NCBI GenBank assembly: GCA_028279875.1
Contig: JANQMU010000061.1
Coordinates: 62,001-126,000, forward strand
Source: Rhizobiaceae bacterium
GTDB lineage: Bacteria; Pseudomonadota; Alphaproteobacteria; Rhizobiales; Rhizobiaceae
DNA length: 64,000 nucleotides
Direction: 5' to 3'
A program made the translations under genes and the position numbers. Below are positions 53,417 to 61,664 of this stretch, piece by piece. A model generated the notes under the pieces. It ran no database searches. It was not told the DNA's origin and saw only the letters and a list, made by a program, of their open reading frames with translations. The number at the start of each line of letters is the position of its first letter. Position 1 is the stretch's first letter.

Positions 53417-53901
53417 CGATCGCCAAACTGTTTCCGGTCGATGACCTGACCAGAAACGCCCGTCCATTTGCCCTCAGAAACGCTGTATGCCTCGCAGTAT
53501 TCTGGGAAAACCCGGACTTCGGCGAAGTGGGATTGTTCAGCTTTTTGCGGGGTTCACTGCCTCGTTCGTCGTTGCGGAATGCCTTTACGGCTCCAACGCC
53601 TTGCCATAACACCACGTGATCCAGGCTTCCAGAGCGGCATCAGCATCTTGCGTCTGGAGCGTTCGGCGGCCCAGTCCAATCCCGCAATTGACGAATGACC
53701 GCATATTGGAATTGCAACGCAGCACGGGGCTCTATGTTGAATGGTAGCCACAGGCCGAAAGGGGACATGCGGAGCGAACAAAGCGGAATGGTGGTTACTA
53801 TGTGGTCGCCTTTCCAAAACAGCATGCTGCCAATTTAGGCTAACCTATCAGCTCCAGCCAATTGATACCGCGTAAATTCAAATCGAAAGGGAAAACTGGG
53901 G
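53417..53901. other. Gene-poor region after the aminotransferase
   Basis: About 485 bases with only short, overlapping frames on both strands (at most 87 codons). A 61-codon minus frame at 53640-53825 has a plausible amino-acid composition but no recognised relatives or ribosome site. No repeat or RNA gene seen. Confidence 0.5.
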
Positions 53902-54066
53902 ATGAAAATCGCAGTTTTTGGAGGCACGGGAAGTGTCGGACAATACCTCGTTCCAAAACTTCAGGCGGACGGCCACGACGCGAGCATACTGACGCGCGTC
54001 GGGTCTTCTACGGCACATCTTTCAAGCGCCAAAGCCGGCTCGTCGGTGTCTCGAATTAGGCGCTAA
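53902..54066 (+). pseudogene. Truncated NAD(P)-binding (NmrA/SDR-like) protein
   Basis: ATG 53902 opens with a textbook Rossmann start, MKIAVFGGTGSVGQYLVPKL, and QADGHDASILTRVGS. Similarity is lost after about residue 35 and a stop follows at 54064. Intact relatives are 200-300 residues. A GGGG purine run precedes the start. The break is about 35 bases before a perfect inverted repeat, suggesting a deletion or insertion event. Confidence 0.65.
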
Positions 54067-54100
54067 GCGGACACATCTTGATGTTCTAAGATCGTAATCG

Positions 54101-54175
54101 CCTGACAGTTGGCCTCTGCGTTGGGGCGCTCAACTCTTGCGGTCGCGCGCCCCAACGCAGAGGCCAACTGTCAGG
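54101..54175. repeat. Perfect 29-bp inverted repeat (hairpin)
   Basis: Arms at 54101-54129 and 54147-54175 are exact reverse complements (left arm begins CCTGACAGTTGGCCTCTGCG), with a 17-base loop. A further TAAT/ATTA pair lies outside after two mismatches. The arms are GC-rich and no T-run follows, so it is not an ordinary terminator. It may be two close-set ends of a lost mobile element, or a folded recombination or transcription signal. Confidence 0.85.
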
Positions 54176-54522
54176 TCATTACAATCTCAGGACAACCAGA
54201 GCACTTCCAATTCTCAGAATGAACCCCGGCGGCAACAAAACGCTCACCGCCGGGACAGTACGCCCTGGGAGGCAGGGCAAAATAACCTGGCGTGCCCAGA
54301 AATCGGGCCGATACAATCAACCCGCGCTTTTCCGTCACGCTTCTACGACGCCGGTGGTCTTCGACACCCCCGATCTCAGATGCCCGGCCGATAGTCTTTA
54401 TGTCCAAGAGCCCATTCGGGAATTAAACGGCTCAGGTCACCGGAGTTCGTGCAGCACATCCGGCCATTGCTTCCAGCGATAAATTGCGGACTTCGATGCG
54501 CTCATGCCCGCCACCGCGTCGA
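54176..54522. other. Gene-poor region with a possible HTH fragment
   Basis: No intact gene. A minus-strand frame from about 54540 to its stop at 54437 reads AVAGMSASKSAIYRWKQWP, reminiscent of the end of a DNA-binding helix-turn-helix, but it is only about 34 codons and overlaps the end of the reductase gene. Probably a decayed fragment. Confidence 0.4.
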
Positions 54523-55665
54523 TTATGTTTCGATCAGTGTTCTGGCCCGATGAATCTCCGCCTCGGCATTTACCGCTTGTACCGCCAGCAGTTTGCCATT
54601 TCCGTAGTGCCAACTCGAAAAAGTGTTTGCGCCGACTTCATTGCGCAATACCTTGTCGTGGCTTTCGCTATTTCCAAGCACCTGTATGCAAGCGTCATAT
54701 TGAGTTGAAACTATCTCCGGAATCTCTCTTATTTTCCTTTTTCCTCCCGCGATGTTTTCGGCGACGCATTCGGCGTGATCAGTGGCAAGTGTGGCACGCT
54801 CAACCCGTATACGCTTTCCACCGTATTGAAACGATGTGCAGTCACCCGCAGCCCATACATCTGTGACAGAGGTGCGCCCGAACGGATCGATTGAGATTCC
54901 GCCGTCAACTTTTGCTCCTGCGATTTCAGCCAACTCGGTGCGAGGCGAGGACCCCAGACAAACGATCATGAAGTTGACGCTCATCGTAATTCCGTTGCTA
55001 AGGGTCGTGCCGATGATGCGATTTTTCCCAATCACTTGTGAAATGGACAATTCTTCCATGATTTCCACGTGATGGCGAACGTGCAGGTCTCGCAGATAAC
55101 TTGAGATCTCCGCCGTAACGACGTTATGTGCAACACGCTTAGCCTGTTCAACCAGTGTGACCCTGAGCCCTCTTTGGGCAGCAATCGCTGCAATCTCCAA
55201 ACCCAAAAGGCCGCCGCCTACTATTGTCACATGATTTCCGAGGACGAATCTTGCAGAGAAGCTCTCTATGTCACTGAGTTCCTTGACGGTGTAGATACCT
55301 TCGAGTTCATTGCTCGATTGGATCGGGAGAGGCAGCGGACGGGCGCCGGTGGCCAGCACCAATTCGTCGTAGTTTAGCTTCTGAGAGCCGGCGCCAATCG
55401 TCTTGGCCAATGGATCCACCGAATCCACGCACTCGCTCAGGCGCAGATCTATTTTCCGATCAGCGAAAAATTCATCCGAAACCGCTCCGGGATTCGCCCC
55501 GTCGCTGTCCTTGTCCAGGCATTTCGCAGATGTAACTGAGCGCTGGTGTGGGACATGGGGATTTCTTTCGAACAGGGTGATACGCCCATCAAACCCGGAC
55601 TCTCTTAGCTTGGTGACAACTCTCACACCCGTCTGTCCCGCACCAACTGTTATGATATGTTTCAT
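54523..55665 (-). CDS. NAD(P)H:ferredoxin-type FAD reductase of an aromatic oxygenase system
   Basis: 380 residues from ATG 55665 (MKHIITVGAGQTG). FAD motif VGAGQTGVRV, the ATGARPLPLP strand, NAD(P)H motif TIVGGGLLGLEIAA and DVWAAGDCTSF with the flavin aspartate. C-terminal reductase domain present. It fits the BphA4/putidaredoxin reductase family and is distinct from the copy at 19618. It is the last gene of the minus-strand aromatic cluster and may feed the Rieske oxygenase at 58326, although no separate ferredoxin gene is seen. Its DNA looks AT-richer than the F420 operon. Confidence 0.82.
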   Translation of the reverse strand: MKHIITVGAGQTGVRVVTKLRESGFDGRITLFERNPHVPHQRSVTSAKCLDKDSDGANPGAVSDEFFADRKIDLRLSECVDSVDPLAKTIGAGSQKLNYDELVLATGARPLPLPIQSSNELEGIYTVKELSDIESFSARFVLGNHVTIVGGGLLGLEIAAIAAQRGLRVTLVEQAKRVAHNVVTAEISSYLRDLHVRHHVEIMEELSISQVIGKNRIIGTTLSNGITMSVNFMIVCLGSSPRTELAEIAGAKVDGGISIDPFGRTSVTDVWAAGDCTSFQYGGKRIRVERATLATDHAECVAENIAGGKRKIREIPEIVSTQYDACIQVLGNSESHDKVLRNEVGANTFSSWHYGNGKLLAVQAVNAEAEIHRARTLIET

Positions 55666-55770
55666 TTGCCTCGGTTCGGATTTCCTAATTTGTTGCCTCG
55701 ATCTGTAAGTTGCTGGCGTCATCACCCGATGCGGCCTTCCGATCTCGACAAGGTTCAGACGTCGCTTCCC

Positions 55771-56583
55771 CTAGCATAAGGTCAGTCGCCCAGGCGCATC
55801 GACAGCACGCCGTGTCAGCACGCCTACAAGATGGGCACGATAGTCCTGACCCGCATGCAGATCATCGAGCATGAGATCCTCACCGGGATACAGGCCGATC
55901 AAGCTGTCGGAGCCGCCCCCTTGATCCAGCAGTTTCTCGGCGTCGGACCACCTGAAAACCCCGTCATTGCCCGCACCGGTCACCGCAACCCGAAAACACC
56001 GATCCATCTGAGAGACGAACGTCGCTGCAATGGGATAGCGCGATGCAGGATTGCGGATTTTCGCATAGCTGGCAGTTTCTGGAATTGGAAATGATATCCG
56101 TAGAATGATCTCGCCTTCCTCCAGCGCGGTTGCGTAAAGGCCATCGAAAAACTCGTCCGCGGAAAGACAGCGTTTGTTGGTGTATATCTCCGCACCAAGC
56201 CCGAGTACCGCTGATGGATAATCCGCCGCGGGATCGTTGTTGGCCAGCGATCCCCCGATTGTTCCGCAATAGCGCACCTGTACATCGCCGATCGATCCCG
56301 CCAGAGCTGCAAATGCTGGAATTGCCTTAAGTACGACAGCACAACTGGAGACATTGAAATGTGTTTCGGCCGCACCGATGACCAGCCGGCTCTCAACGCA
56401 TGAAATCCCCTTTAGGTCCGGAATGCTCCGAAGGTCGATCAGATCGCTGGGCGCAGCGAGGCGGTTCTTCATCGTCGGCAATAGAGTGTGCCCACCAGCT
56501 AGGTAGGTTGCATCATCTGACTCTAGGAAAAGACGTTGCGCCTCTTCAAGGCTCCCCGGACGGTGGTAATTGAACTCATACAT
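55771..56583 (-). CDS. Molybdenum hydroxylase FAD-binding medium subunit (CoxM-like)
   Basis: 270 residues of the CoxM/XdhB family. FAD-binding motifs AGGHTLLP (family AGGQSLLP) and TIGGSLANNDPAADYP are both visible, followed by the C-terminal domain. It passes electrons from the iron-sulphur subunit to an acceptor in xanthine dehydrogenase-type enzymes. It overlaps the small subunit gene by eight bases. The catalytic molybdopterin subunit is not encoded in the window. Confidence 0.88.
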   Translation of the reverse strand: MYEFNYHRPGSLEEAQRLFLESDDATYLAGGHTLLPTMKNRLAAPSDLIDLRSIPDLKGISCVESRLVIGAAETHFNVSSCAVVLKAIPAFAALAGSIGDVQVRYCGTIGGSLANNDPAADYPSAVLGLGAEIYTNKRCLSADEFFDGLYATALEEGEIILRISFPIPETASYAKIRNPASRYPIAATFVSQMDRCFRVAVTGAGNDGVFRWSDAEKLLDQGGGSDSLIGLYPGEDLMLDDLHAGQDYRAHLVGVLTRRAVDAPGRLTLC

Positions 56584-57085
56584 CCGATGTTTCCAATAAT
56601 CCCGACTGAGGATCGGCGCTGCGGTGCTTTTCGGAAGCCGCTAGGATAGCCTTGACAATGTTCTGATATCCCGTGCAGCGACAGAGATTTCCGTCCAGTT
56701 CCTCGCGTACAATTCGCTCGTCCAATTGTCCGTCATGGCGTTCAATCATATCGGCCGCTGCCATCACTATTCCCGGCGTGCAAAATCCGCACTGGAGGCC
56801 ATGGTTCTCGTAGAAGGCTTGCTGAACGGGATGGAGCGTCTCTCCGTCTGCCATACCCTCGATTGTCTTGACCGACCTTCCGTCCAAAGATACCGCCAGG
56901 ACCGTGCAGGATTTCACGGCTTTGCCGTCCACATGCACGGTACATGCACCGCATTGCGTGGTGTCGCAGCCGACATGAGTACCTGTCAATTGAAGGTGTT
57001 CGCGCAGTAACTGCACAAGCAGAGTCCTGTTCTCAATCTCGCATGTTTCGGTCTTGTCATTGATGGTGAGAGTTACCTTCGTCAC
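56576..57085 (-). CDS. Molybdenum hydroxylase [2Fe-2S] small subunit (CoxS-like)
   Basis: 169 residues with both cluster motifs: a plant-type ferredoxin half GCDTTQCGACTVHVDG with a distant cysteine (VKSCTVLA), and the helical half QCGFCTPGIVMAAADM with GNLCRCTGYQNI. Complete for the family. Normally it bridges the molybdenum subunit and the FAD subunit, but no large-subunit gene is adjacent; the 192 bases upstream contain only short frames. Confidence 0.9.
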   Translation of the reverse strand: MTKVTLTINDKTETCEIENRTLLVQLLREHLQLTGTHVGCDTTQCGACTVHVDGKAVKSCTVLAVSLDGRSVKTIEGMADGETLHPVQQAFYENHGLQCGFCTPGIVMAAADMIERHDGQLDERIVREELDGNLCRCTGYQNIVKAILAASEKHRSADPQSGLLETSDV

Positions 57086-57277
57086 TGTTCAATCCTCATA
57101 TGGGTAGCAACGGCCTCAAGCAGCGTAGGCAAGGACACAATTCCGACAACTGCCAAGAGGGTGTGTGAACAGAACATCACTGATGGGCTGATCAGCACCA
57201 CGCGTGGCACATGAAAACGGGTTCGTTGCAAAGACCAGCCTCTGGACTTTTCTGATTTGCGGCATTGGCCGCCAGAT

Positions 57278-58231
57278 TCAGTTCCATTTGGCAAACGTAA
57301 TGCCACAACCTGTGCCAGCTCGTGTTCGATAAGCTGGCGTGTAGGAAATCAGTTCCATATCCAAATGCTCGACAGCGCCGGCCGTTGTTATCCAGTTGAG
57401 AATTTCAGAGTTGCCCGCCTGAAGCTGATCCTTGGGAATTGACTTCAGATCCTCGGCATCCTTGTTCTGCAATCCTCTGATAATGCGATCGTCGAGTTCT
57501 TCATCGACAACAAAATGGCTCAATCCGCCGGACGCAACAACGGCGACGCGGATGTCTTCAGGCCAGCTTTCCACTGCGCGCCGAATGGCGCGGCCAAGCT
57601 CATAGCAGCGTGCGGCGCTGGGCTGATTGGGGGGAAAATATGTATTGATCAGAACCGGCACCATGGGAATTGGCTTTTCCGGCATCAAGCGACGCTTCAC
57701 AAACGTCCAGGCGTGACCAAGCGAGCGCCCCTCTGCCTGTTTCGTCAATTGCATAATGTCAAAGTTCTCCTCGACCAAACTTTTGACCATATGCAGCGCC
57801 AGACCGGAGTCGACCGGGTAGGCTTCGGGCTCATCGGCATGAATGGCCCAGCGTCCAGCCCTGTGTGACGGAGACAGGTTTTCAACCGGGCCAGGAATAT
57901 CCCAAACTTCATCACCCCAGAACAGAGCCAGCATGGGCATGGCGTCCTTGGGAAAGATATCATCCTGATCGTCTCCGACGATGACCATGACATCGGGTGC
58001 AGCCGTTTTTATTGTGTCCTGCAGTTTGGCGATGGACTGCTGGATCTCATCATATTTCTTCTGCCAGACTTCCGGAGTCAGCTGTTCCGGCATCCATTCC
58101 GGCGCGTTGCTCAACAGTGTTTCGTATGGAGTCCGTTTGGGATCCATCTTACCCTGTTCATCCCACCAATCCGGCGTCAGGCTGCACTGAGTACTGTGTG
58201 AGGTGCCAATACCGAGAACAATTTGTGCCAT
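57278..58231 (-). CDS. Class III extradiol ring-cleavage dioxygenase (LigB-like)
   Basis: 317 residues of the LigB superfamily, whose non-haem iron enzymes open protocatechuate, gallate or similar diols. H12 in GTSHST, the catalytic histidine of GGLSHF (H239) and the glutamate in NSEILNW align with LigB. The second iron histidine of LigB, in its NDH motif, corresponds to a glutamine in VGDDQDDIF. This may be a trait of a subfamily using another ligand, or it may alter activity. Placed next to a Rieske oxygenase and near a dihydrodiol dehydrogenase-like enzyme, it is the predicted ring-opening step. Confidence 0.8.
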   Translation of the reverse strand: MAQIVLGIGTSHSTQCSLTPDWWDEQGKMDPKRTPYETLLSNAPEWMPEQLTPEVWQKKYDEIQQSIAKLQDTIKTAAPDVMVIVGDDQDDIFPKDAMPMLALFWGDEVWDIPGPVENLSPSHRAGRWAIHADEPEAYPVDSGLALHMVKSLVEENFDIMQLTKQAEGRSLGHAWTFVKRRLMPEKPIPMVPVLINTYFPPNQPSAARCYELGRAIRRAVESWPEDIRVAVVASGGLSHFVVDEELDDRIIRGLQNKDAEDLKSIPKDQLQAGNSEILNWITTAGAVEHLDMELISYTPAYRTRAGTGCGITFAKWN

Positions 58232-58325
58232 CTGATTTTATTCCTTGTTTGAACGCGCTTAGGCCGCCGGGCGGCGCAGTCTAAATTTGCCGCCCCTTAA
58301 CAATTTCATTTCGCAGGAAGCCGCG

Positions 58326-59663
58326 TCAGGCGGCTGATTCCTCTTCGGCTGATTTGGAGGATCGATAACGCTCGGCTTCGACATCCGACATGCCCAGCTC
58401 GTGCCAATTCTGAGATTTTGGCACGATACCCTCGTAGGCCCGCAACGTGTTTGGCTGAAGACGGTCCTCACCAAGACCGATGACATCTCCAGTCTCTTGA
58501 AATTTGCGCGCTGCGTCGATCATCACCTGGCGAAAGCGGACGATAGCGATATCGGAGGCGCCGAGTTTTTCGAGGGTTCGGTCTGCGATCGCCCCCATGG
58601 TTTCCTGCATCGCCATGTCCTGGTTCGGGATTCCGCTGATACCGGTGAAATCACCCAGTTTCATCTTTTGCCGATCCTGCAAATAATTGTTTTCCAGGTT
58701 GCGGACCTTGTTCCATTTCTCGTCGACATCAATGCCGGGTCGGGCGCACAGGCGCTGACGCCACCAGGATGTGTCGACATGCGAGTCATTGCCCCGGGCA
58801 ATGAAATAAAAGGTCGTATTGTAGTCATCCACCGGCACGAAAACCTGAACTGCCGAATACAATGTGTTCGGCGGGATCAACGAGAAAAACGGTGCGACAT
58901 ATGCAGTTATGCGAATATAGTTGTTTTCCTGCGCGTTGACGGAAGGTTTGCGGATAGCCGCATACCGAAAACCATAGGGTGTCGGCATGACCTGAATACG
59001 GGGTGATTTGTCGTAGGACGGACGTTCCATCAATCCAGAGGACCGGCCACCCAGAGTATCGCGCGGGCCGGTCCGTTCGCCTCCGCCAGACATGATGTTT
59101 GAGGAGTGCAACGCGGAACTGTGCGCCGAATCGATGGACCCTTCCAGGGCCTGTGCCCAGTTTGTGCGTTCATTGATCTTGGCGATCGCAAAGCTCGTAT
59201 CGCTCTCAACCAGCCATGGAGGCGCCATGAACCTCGGCATCTTTTCCTCAGGGCCCATATAAGTCCAAATGAAGCCTCCGGCCTCACGTGTCGGATATGA
59301 CTTCAACTTGACTTTCTCTGCGAAATTGCTGCCCTCGGGCTCAGTCGGCATTTCGACCACATTGCCGTCCACATCGAACTTCCAACCATGGTAGAGACAC
59401 CGCAGGCCGCATTCCTCGTTTCGGCCAAATGCAAGTGAAGCAAGACGGTGCGGGCAACGTTCATCCACAATTCCGACCCGTCCGTCCGTGTCCCGGAACG
59501 CCACTAGATTCTCGCCGAACAAGCGAACGCGTACAGGAGTACCATCTGGCTCGGCGACCTCCTCGGTCATCAGCGCCGGTATCCAATGGTGTCGCATCAT
59601 CTGCCCCATCGGAGCATCGCCCTCAATGCGGGTAAGCAGTTCGTTTTCTTCGGCTGTTAACAT
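58326..59663 (-). CDS. Rieske non-haem iron oxygenase, phthalate 4,5-dioxygenase-like oxygenase subunit
   Basis: 445 residues from ATG 59663 (MLTAEENELLTRI), behind GGAGAAATCG. Rieske ligands C70, H72 (CPH), C89 and H92 (CLYHGW). The catalytic iron site is EGSIDSAHSSALH, with bridging D178 and iron ligands H181 and H186. Length and the MMRHHWIPALM start fit phthalate dioxygenase-type alpha-only oxygenases, which use a reductase without a separate beta subunit. Predicted to dihydroxylate or demethylate an aromatic acid. It lies downstream of coxG-like 59788 with a promoter-sized gap of 124 bases. Confidence 0.9.
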   Translation of the reverse strand: MLTAEENELLTRIEGDAPMGQMMRHHWIPALMTEEVAEPDGTPVRVRLFGENLVAFRDTDGRVGIVDERCPHRLASLAFGRNEECGLRCLYHGWKFDVDGNVVEMPTEPEGSNFAEKVKLKSYPTREAGGFIWTYMGPEEKMPRFMAPPWLVESDTSFAIAKINERTNWAQALEGSIDSAHSSALHSSNIMSGGGERTGPRDTLGGRSSGLMERPSYDKSPRIQVMPTPYGFRYAAIRKPSVNAQENNYIRITAYVAPFFSLIPPNTLYSAVQVFVPVDDYNTTFYFIARGNDSHVDTSWWRQRLCARPGIDVDEKWNKVRNLENNYLQDRQKMKLGDFTGISGIPNQDMAMQETMGAIADRTLEKLGASDIAIVRFRQVMIDAARKFQETGDVIGLGEDRLQPNTLRAYEGIVPKSQNWHELGMSDVEAERYRSSKSAEEESAA

Positions 59664-59710
59664 TCGATTTCTCCGCAAGCACTGGAGTATAACAGTCCCA
59701 GAGCGAATTA

Positions 59711-59726
59711 ACTTAGATATCTATGT
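59711..59726. promoter_or_regulatory. Shared operator-like word before the Rieske oxygenase gene
   Basis: ACTTAGATATC followed by TATG lies about 50-60 bases before the oxygenase start and contains the palindrome TAGATATCTA. On the same minus strand a TATACT -10-like box lies downstream. The word ACTTAGATATC recurs (reverse orientation) at 60358-60368. Coordinates good to within a base or two. Confidence 0.4.
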
Positions 59727-59787
59727 ATATTTGCATGCCTTTGAGAAAAGCGCAACCCGCGTCGAACGATCTCAGTGCGGCCTGCGG

Positions 59788-60243
59788 TCAGGCATTCGCT
59801 TGTTTTTCGTCGAAAACCTGCGAAAACTCCTTAAAGAACTGGTCGGCTAATTTCTTTGCGGTGCTCTGAACCAGTCGATTTCCCAACTGGGCAATCTTGC
59901 CGCCCACCGAAGCCTTGGCCGAATAGGTCAGCGTTGTATGCCCGTTCGATTCCTCGAGCACGACGTCGGCGCCGCCCTTTGCAAATCCGGCCGCACCTCC
60001 ACTGCCCTCGCCTTCCAGCGAGACTGTTTTTGGCGCGCCGGATACATCCAGTTGAACCTGCCCGCCAAAGCGAGCTTTGACCGGTCCGATTTTCAAAGCG
60101 ACTTTCGCTTCGTAGGTCGTTTCGGAGTGCTTGACCAACTCCTCACAACCGGGAATGCACTTCCGCAGCACTTCGGGATTGATCAACGCCGCATAGACAA
60201 TGTCACGCGAAGCATCGATCGTAACCCTGCCATCAAGATCCAT
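59788..60243 (-). CDS. CoxG-like SRPBCC protein
   Basis: 151 residues from ATG 60243, placed after AGGAGGTGGAA; the frame runs on upstream to 60288. The fold shows VTIDASRDIVYAALINPEVL, IPGCEELVK, GEGSGGAAGFAKGGADVVLE and TLTYSAKASVGGKIAQLG, which match the CO-dehydrogenase subunit G family of the START/SRPBCC superfamily. CoxG helps recruit or mature CO dehydrogenase-type enzymes and also accompanies other molybdenum hydroxylases. Links to CoxM/CoxS in this cluster. Confidence 0.88.
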   Translation of the reverse strand: MDLDGRVTIDASRDIVYAALINPEVLRKCIPGCEELVKHSETTYEAKVALKIGPVKARFGGQVQLDVSGAPKTVSLEGEGSGGAAGFAKGGADVVLEESNGHTTLTYSAKASVGGKIAQLGNRLVQSTAKKLADQFFKEFSQVFDEKQANA

Positions 60244-60357
60244 TTCCACCTCCTGTATTCTTCGATTCACTGCAATGCTGCATGTCACTCACACGCAGAT
60301 AGCGTTTTCCGTAGTGCGGTGTTTGATCCAAAGAACGCAAAACGTCAACAATTTTTT

Positions 60358-60368
60358 GATATCTAAGT
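60358..60368. promoter_or_regulatory. Shared operator-like word between CoxG and dehydrogenase genes
   Basis: GATATCTAAGT (reverse complement ACTTAGATATC) with an overlapping GATA-6-TATC inverted repeat. It sits in the divergent promoter region, near TTGATA and TATTAT boxes reading towards 60434. Second copy of the word before the oxygenase gene. Confidence 0.4.
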
Positions 60369-60433
60369 ATCTTGTGTATTATTGGGCTTGTCGCTTAAAC
60401 AGCGGTATGGACAATTTGGAATCGAGTAACGGC

Positions 60434-61624
60434 ATGAAGCAGAAAATCGGGGTAGTCGGCCTCGGGCGGGGCTTCATGGCCATGGGCCAGAGTTTGCGAC
60501 ACCATCCAGATGTTGCGCTGGCTGCGGCCGCAGACCCCAGCCCTGAGGCACGCGATCGTTTCTCAGCGGATTTCGACCTTCCGACATACGAAAGCATCGA
60601 AGAACTGTGCGTCCAATCGGATTGCAACATCGTCTACATCGCGTCGCCGCACCAGTTTCACAGGTCGCATGTCCTCACCGCTGCGGCATCGGACAAACAC
60701 ATTCTTTTAGAGAAGCCGATGGCTCTGACGCTTGCGGATTGCGATGCCATCATCGAGGCCGTGGACGAAGTCGGTGTGGCCATGGTGGTTGGACACACGC
60801 ATGCCTTCGACCCCCCCGTTCAAGCCATGCGCAAGATGATCTCCGACGGCACCTACGGCAGATTGAGAATGATCAACCTCTGGACTTACACGGATTTTTT
60901 GTATCGACCCAGAAGGCCGGAGGAACTGGATACATCTGCCGGAGGTGGCATTCTATTCAATCAGTTACCGCACCAGATGGACGTCGTACGGCATATCGGT
61001 GGAGGCCTGCTGAAGTCTGTTCATGCACGGCTGGGGGCCTGGGACGACACTCGCCCGACCGAAGGTGCCAGCGTCGTTATGTTCGAGTTCCAAGACGGAT
61101 GCTTCGGTGCAATGACCTATAGTGGCTATGCCCATTTCTTAACATCGGAGTTGAACGGAGGCATTGGCGAGGGTGGCCTGCAGGTTGACGATACCGGCTG
61201 CGGTTCAGCACGGCGCAGGCTGCAGAAACTGAATGGTCCAGATGCGGAATCCCTATTGAAGCGGGAGTCCGGGTATGCAGGCAAGGGTTTGCCCGATCCC
61301 TCCGCCACTGCTTTACACCCGACATTCGGCACTCTGATCGCCACTTGCGACAAGGCCGATATTCGGCACTTACCGGAAGGCGTCGGGATATACGCTGATC
61401 ACGGCAAGACCGTTCAATCCGTCAGTTTCGGGCGCGGATCAGAGAATCGCTCCTCTGTGGTGGATGAACTTGTCGACGCAATTCGCGGCGTTGCGCCGCC
61501 GGTTCATGATGGGCGATGGGCCAAAGCGACACTTGAAGCATGTCTCGCCGTTGCGAAATCCAACGAAACAGGTGTGCCGGTTTCTCTGGAACACCAGGTC
61601 GCGCTTTCAAAAGACAAGCATTGA
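60434..61624 (+). CDS. Gfo/Idh/MocA oxidoreductase, phthalate dihydrodiol dehydrogenase-like
   Basis: 396 residues from ATG 60434 (MKQKIGVVGLGRGF); ATG 60407 is an alternative and neither has a strong ribosome site. The Rossmann motif GLGRGF, VYIASPHQFHRSH, LLEKPMALTLADC with the EKP lysine, VVGHTHAFDPPV and the TDFLYRPRRPEELDTSAGGG block match enzymes annotated as 4,5-dihydroxyphthalate dehydrogenases. They rearomatise the cis-dihydrodiol made by a Rieske oxygenase. Divergent from the CoxG/oxygenase genes and sharing an operator-like word with them. Confidence 0.85.
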   Translation: MKQKIGVVGLGRGFMAMGQSLRHHPDVALAAAADPSPEARDRFSADFDLPTYESIEELCVQSDCNIVYIASPHQFHRSHVLTAAASDKHILLEKPMALTLADCDAIIEAVDEVGVAMVVGHTHAFDPPVQAMRKMISDGTYGRLRMINLWTYTDFLYRPRRPEELDTSAGGGILFNQLPHQMDVVRHIGGGLLKSVHARLGAWDDTRPTEGASVVMFEFQDGCFGAMTYSGYAHFLTSELNGGIGEGGLQVDDTGCGSARRRLQKLNGPDAESLLKRESGYAGKGLPDPSATALHPTFGTLIATCDKADIRHLPEGVGIYADHGKTVQSVSFGRGSENRSSVVDELVDAIRGVAPPVHDGRWAKATLEACLAVAKSNETGVPVSLEHQVALSKDKH

Positions 61625-61664
61625 GCGCGGCCCACTCAGGCCTTAGCCAGCAAGGGGAGCTTAA

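Noticed and set aside
54523-54540. HTH-like fragment near 54437-54540 as a functional regulator
   Set aside because: Only about 34 codons, overlapping the reductase gene end, with no start or effector domain.
57082-57306. 74-codon minus frame overlapping the CoxS start, considered as a large-subunit remnant
   Set aside because: No molybdenum hydroxylase motifs, no ribosome site, and the sequence does not resemble the C-terminus of CoxL.
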